Shown: one piece after another, positions 61,334-64,000 of the stretch | How the letters are laid out: every line of letters starts with the position of its first letter | How positions within the stretch are numbered: the first letter of the stretch is position 1 | Assembly (NCBI GenBank): GCA_017307285.1 | Contig: JAFKFI010000071.1 | Span: forward strand, 1-64,000 | DNA length: 64,000 nt | Origin: Alphaproteobacteria bacterium | GTDB taxonomy: Bacteria; Pseudomonadota; Alphaproteobacteria; Acetobacterales; Acetobacteraceae | Direction: 5' to 3' | Notes under the pieces: model-generated | Database searches by the model: none | The model's input: only the letters and a program-made list of their open reading frames with translations | What the model was told of the DNA's origin: nothing | Translations under genes and position numbers: made by a program

Positions 61334-61952
61334 TCTTGCCTCCACTTGAAAGCTCATGTTGCGCAGCAGTCTGTCTGGCCGCGCCATGCGACTTGCCGCT
61401 CATGCGGTCCATCACCGCGAGCAGGACACCGGAAGCGACGAAGGCCATGTGGATGCCGACGCTCCAGGCCAGCTCACGGTCGCTGAGGTTGGCCACGTTC
61501 ATGAAGCTCTCCAGGACCTGGATGGCCGAGATCGCCACGATCGATCCCATCAGCTTGAGCTTGAGGTCGCTGAAATCGACGTGGCCCATCCATCCGGGCT
61601 TATCGCGGTGGCCGGCCAGATCCAGCTTCGAGACGAAATTCTCGTAGCCGGCGAACATCACCATCAGGACGAGGCTGCCCATCAGCGCGAGGTCGATCAG
61701 CGCCAGCACGCCGACGATGGTCGCCTCGCCATCCGAGGTGAGTGCATGCAAGACCAGCTCGATCGTGTGCTGGACGAACTTGACCAGCAGCACGGCCAAT
61801 CCGGCGACCAGACCGAGATAGATCGGCGCCAGCAGCCATCGGCTGGTGAACAGCACGTATTCGACCGTGCGCTCGGCCAGGCCATGAGGCGAGCGCGGCA
61901 GTGGGTCGGCCGCGACCCGCTCGTGGACTCGCGGCAGATCGGAACGGTTCAA
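61311..61952 (-). CDS. UPF0114 (YqhA) family membrane protein
   Basis: A 213-residue inner-membrane protein of unknown function with four spans. The family pattern EYVLFTSRWLLAPIYLGLVA, then LIDLALMGSLVLMVMFAGYE, NFVSKLDLAGH, DFSDLKLKLMGSIVAISAIQ and WSVGIHMAFVASGVLLAVMD matches UPF0114. No ATG is usable: a TTG at 61952 has AGGGGAG a few bases upstream and overlaps the preceding stop (TTGA). The C-terminal part overlaps the TerB-like gene by 23 bases, giving a coupled three-gene unit. Confidence 0.85.
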   Translation of the reverse strand: MNRSDLPRVHERVAADPLPRSPHGLAERTVEYVLFTSRWLLAPIYLGLVAGLAVLLVKFVQHTIELVLHALTSDGEATIVGVLALIDLALMGSLVLMVMFAGYENFVSKLDLAGHRDKPGWMGHVDFSDLKLKLMGSIVAISAIQVLESFMNVANLSDRELAWSVGIHMAFVASGVLLAVMDRMSGKSHGAARQTAAQHELSSGGKNEQRVSR

Positions 61953-62311
61953 GAAGTCTCCCCTTTCGCGGAGCTGGTTTCGGAGTCTGAGGTTTTGGGT
62001 AGGCCCATCCAGTGCGGCCGGTGGTGCTCGATCCAGGCGAGCACGCGATCCATGCCGCGCCGCAGCGGCGCCACATCCTCGGCCAGCAGCACGAGACCGA
62101 GTGGCAACATCCAAAGGCCGAGGATGGGGAGAATGCTGAAGATGCTGCCCACGACCAGCAGAATGCCAGCGGGAATGCGGACCCAGCGCGCCGACGGCCG
62201 ACGCAGCCAGCGGATGACGGACTGCATCCGCTCCGGCAGCTGTCGGGTCAGCAGTTCGAGCCGTCGCTCCCGATCGTGATGCCGGTGTGCGGGATCGTCG
62301 TGGGTGCGCAT
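61949..62311 (-). CDS. PGPGW-like small membrane protein
   Basis: A 120-residue inner-membrane protein. A basic N-terminus (MRTHDDPAHRHHDRERRLEL) leads to two close hydrophobic segments (RIPAGILLVVGSIFSILPIL and LGLWMLPLGLVLLAEDV). Then comes LRRGMDRVLAWIEHHRPHWM, the pattern of a small transmembrane family often mislabelled as a tryptophan synthase fragment. ATG 62311 has AAGGAG nine bases upstream. First gene of the three-gene unit with UPF0114 and TerB-like. The 236-base gap behind it shows no gene I can support. Confidence 0.78.
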   Translation of the reverse strand: MRTHDDPAHRHHDRERRLELLTRQLPERMQSVIRWLRRPSARWVRIPAGILLVVGSIFSILPILGLWMLPLGLVLLAEDVAPLRRGMDRVLAWIEHHRPHWMGLPKTSDSETSSAKGETS

Positions 62312-62547
62312 AGGCGCGGCTCCTTCATGACTGCACCGTGGGCGCATTCGGAAGCCGGGGCGGCCTGATCGCGGGATTGGGGGAAGTCACCGGTCCGCGG
62401 ATCGACCGTTCCCTGGCCGATACCGGCGCGGGACACGGCGATCCGACATCACGGGGCTGGTGGCGCTATGCCACCCACCCCGCCAGAGGGGCCCGGATCA
62501 CATAAATCGAGATAGGGGAGGCGAAGGCCGTTTCAAGGCGGCTCCGC

Positions 62548-63564
62548 CTATGGCTCGGGCCGGAACACCAGGATCGCGGCGTCGGAGCCGAGTCCAAAGA
62601 ACCCCGCGCGGGCCGCCACGAAGAGCCGATCCAATTCCGGCACGAACAGCGAGGTGCGGGCGCCGGATGCCGTCTTGATCTGGCTCAGCCGGCGGTAGCC
62701 GGACGGCTCCTGGCGCAGCACGTCGACCATCCCTTCGCCGCAACTCACATAGATGCGCTGACGTCGCGCGTCGAAGAACACGTCATCGGCATCGCCGCAG
62801 GTTTGGAGTTCCGTACGCACCGCGCCGCTGGCGGTGTCTAGGAGAACCAGGCGTGCCGGGTGACGGAACACCGTCGCGAGGAGGCCGCCGGTGTCATCCA
62901 GCGCCATCGGGAAATTCGCGCGCAGGTCGGCCACACGCCAAGTCGCGGCTTGCTTTCCCGTGCCGAGATCCACGACGGCGATCTGTCGGGCGTCGGGGAC
63001 GTTCACGAACGCTCGGCCCGTCGGCTGGTCGAATTGAAAGCCTTCGGGATGGGCGGGCAGCTTCGCGCGGCGCGCGACGGAGCGGCGTGCCGGATCAATC
63101 ACGGCAAGTCCGCCCTCGCCATAGCCCACCACCAACGAGCCGGTGCGCGTGTCGAGTCTGACGTTGTCGGCGTCGTCGCCGAGGTTGATCGTGCCTAGGG
63201 CAGAAAAGTCCTCGCCGCGAAACAGCCGGACCGAGCCGTCGCCGGCGCTGGCGACGGCGATCACGTCCGTGCCAGGCGCATAGCCGACGCCTTGCGGCTC
63301 GCGCAATCCGCTGATCCGATAAACGGATTTTCCGGCCGCGAGGTCGATGGCGTCCACGGTGTTGTTGCCGAGTTCGGCGACAAACAGGCGCTTTCGCCTG
63401 AGATCGACCGCCATGTGGTCGATGCGCCCCGAGACGCCCGTGAGCGGGATCATGCGCTCAAGGACCAGCGGCGGCGGCTCCGCTGCATGGATGTGGTCGA
63501 GGTGCGCGCAGAAGAGAGTGGCCAGCAAGGTGGGGACAGCGAATCGTCTCGCGACGGCCAGCAC
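62548..63564 (-). CDS. Secreted beta-propeller protein (YncE/YVTN type)
   Basis: A 338-residue periplasmic protein with a signal peptide (LAVARRFAVPTLLATLFCAH) and a six- or seven-bladed propeller. Repeated units such as LFVAELGNNTVDAIDL, VIAVASAGDGSVRLFRG and LVVGYGEGGLAVIDPA are of the YVTN/YncE sort. Function is not clear; such proteins often bind ligands or accompany redox enzymes. The start is taken as GTG 63564, seven bases after GGAGGG; a TTG at 63570 would add two residues. It lies 14 bases after the DUF1259 gene and should share its mRNA. Confidence 0.82.
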   Translation of the reverse strand: MLAVARRFAVPTLLATLFCAHLDHIHAAEPPPLVLERMIPLTGVSGRIDHMAVDLRRKRLFVAELGNNTVDAIDLAAGKSVYRISGLREPQGVGYAPGTDVIAVASAGDGSVRLFRGEDFSALGTINLGDDADNVRLDTRTGSLVVGYGEGGLAVIDPARRSVARRAKLPAHPEGFQFDQPTGRAFVNVPDARQIAVVDLGTGKQAATWRVADLRANFPMALDDTGGLLATVFRHPARLVLLDTASGAVRTELQTCGDADDVFFDARRQRIYVSCGEGMVDVLRQEPSGYRRLSQIKTASGARTSLFVPELDRLFVAARAGFFGLGSDAAILVFRPEP

Positions 63565-63578
63565 CGGCAAGCCCTCCG

Positions 63579-64000
63579 TCAGCTCCTTGCCAGATTCACC
63601 TTGTCGAGCGCGCTCCGCAATCCCTTGGCCAGCTTCGCCGCGTCGTCATTGGCCCAGAAATGCATGAAGAACAGCCGGGGCTGATCGTCCAGCATGTGGT
63701 TGTGCAGGGCCGTGACCTCTATGCCGCTCTCGCGCAGCGCGCGCAGCACGGGATTGACCTCCTGCGCGGTCAGCACGAAATCGCCGGTGATCGCGGCCTT
63801 GCCGCCGCCGGTCGGCTGGAAGTTGATCGCCTCGGCCGATCCCATCGCGGCCGGCACATCCATGCGGTCGTCCTGGATCGTCTCGGCCCGTGCAATGCCG
63901 ATCTGGTAGACGCCACCTGCAACTTTCCCCTTGGCGCCGAGCGTGCGGTCGATCATCGCGGTATCGAGTTCGATTGCCTGCGACGTTGCTGCCCCGTTGG
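63579..64000 (-). CDS. DUF1259 domain protein, C-terminal part (cut by window edge)
   Basis: The last ~140 residues of a DUF1259 protein; the N-terminus lies beyond the right edge. Recognisable parts are ELDTAMIDRTLGAKGKVAGG, then INFQPTGGGKAAITGDFVL, EVNPVLRALRESGIEVTALH and NHMLDDQPRLFFMHFWAND, the C-terminal signature with its histidines. An ATG at 63956 is not the start because the frame stays open and family-like upstream. The family is secreted and often described as LppY/LpqO-like; no reaction is known. The beta-propeller gene follows. Confidence 0.82.
   Translation of the reverse strand, partial: NGAATSQAIELDTAMIDRTLGAKGKVAGGVYQIGIARAETIQDDRMDVPAAMGSAEAINFQPTGGGKAAITGDFVLTAQEVNPVLRALRESGIEVTALHNHMLDDQPRLFFMHFWANDDAAKLAKGLRSALDKVNLARS

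Noticed and set aside
63579-63956. ATG 63956 as the start of the DUF1259 gene
   Set aside because: Family-like sequence (ELDTA) continues upstream in frame to the window edge; the gene is cut, not short.

Overview
The window is high-GC, gene-dense DNA from an alphaproteobacterium, most likely of the order Rhodospirillales (possibly Acetobacteraceae). The evidence is gene content and order: dapF-mtaB-ftsY, lptF-lptG-lptD-surA-rsmA, hemC-hemD followed by a COG4223 protein and a HemY-like protein, tsaD-rlmJ-gpsA-murJ, a class I lysyl-tRNA synthetase, and prfB / penicillin-binding protein 1A / amiC lying next to a large RNase E with an acidic insert. No tRNA, rRNA, CRISPR array, transposase or phage gene was seen.

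The first two thirds (1-42.8 kb) is mainly housekeeping. It covers translation (pheS, rplT, rpmI, lysK, prfB), tRNA and rRNA modification (mtaB, tsaD, rsmA, rlmJ), lysine and peptidoglycan supply (dapF, murJ, PBP1A, amiC), outer-membrane assembly (lptF, lptG, lptD, surA), protein targeting (ftsY), haem synthesis (hemC, hemD), glycogen breakdown (glgX) and RNA decay (rne). Accessory pieces sit between these blocks. They are a Phd/PIN toxin-antitoxin pair after ftsY, an orphan solute-binding protein, an MprF-like flippase whose synthetase half is missing, a DinG-type helicase, TerB and alpha/beta-hydrolase genes, and a DUF4926-DUF6883 gene pair placed between amiC and rne.

The last third (42.8-64 kb) is accessory metabolism. 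One operon encodes a PQQ alcohol dehydrogenase with a lanthanide-type aspartate pair, a small cytochrome c and a XoxJ-like periplasmic protein, and a GMC oxidoreductase follows it. Next come a GAF/HisKA_2 histidine kinase and a universal stress protein. A CoA-thioester and carbonyl-metabolism region follows: a thiolase-fold protein without the usual catalytic cysteine, its DUF35 partner, a MaoC-type hydratase, an SDR, an HD protein, a methyltransferase, a class II aldolase, a CoxG protein, a TPP enzyme and a second orphan solute-binding protein. The window closes with a three-gene membrane/TerB operon, a beta-propeller protein and a DUF1259 protein cut by the window end.

Features of special note are a textbook +1 programmed frameshift in prfB, three copies of a dispersed palindromic repeat (one of which supplies the ribosome-binding site of rlmJ), a hemD gene that appears to start at CTG, the cysteine-less thiolase with its DUF35 partner, and the truncated MprF.
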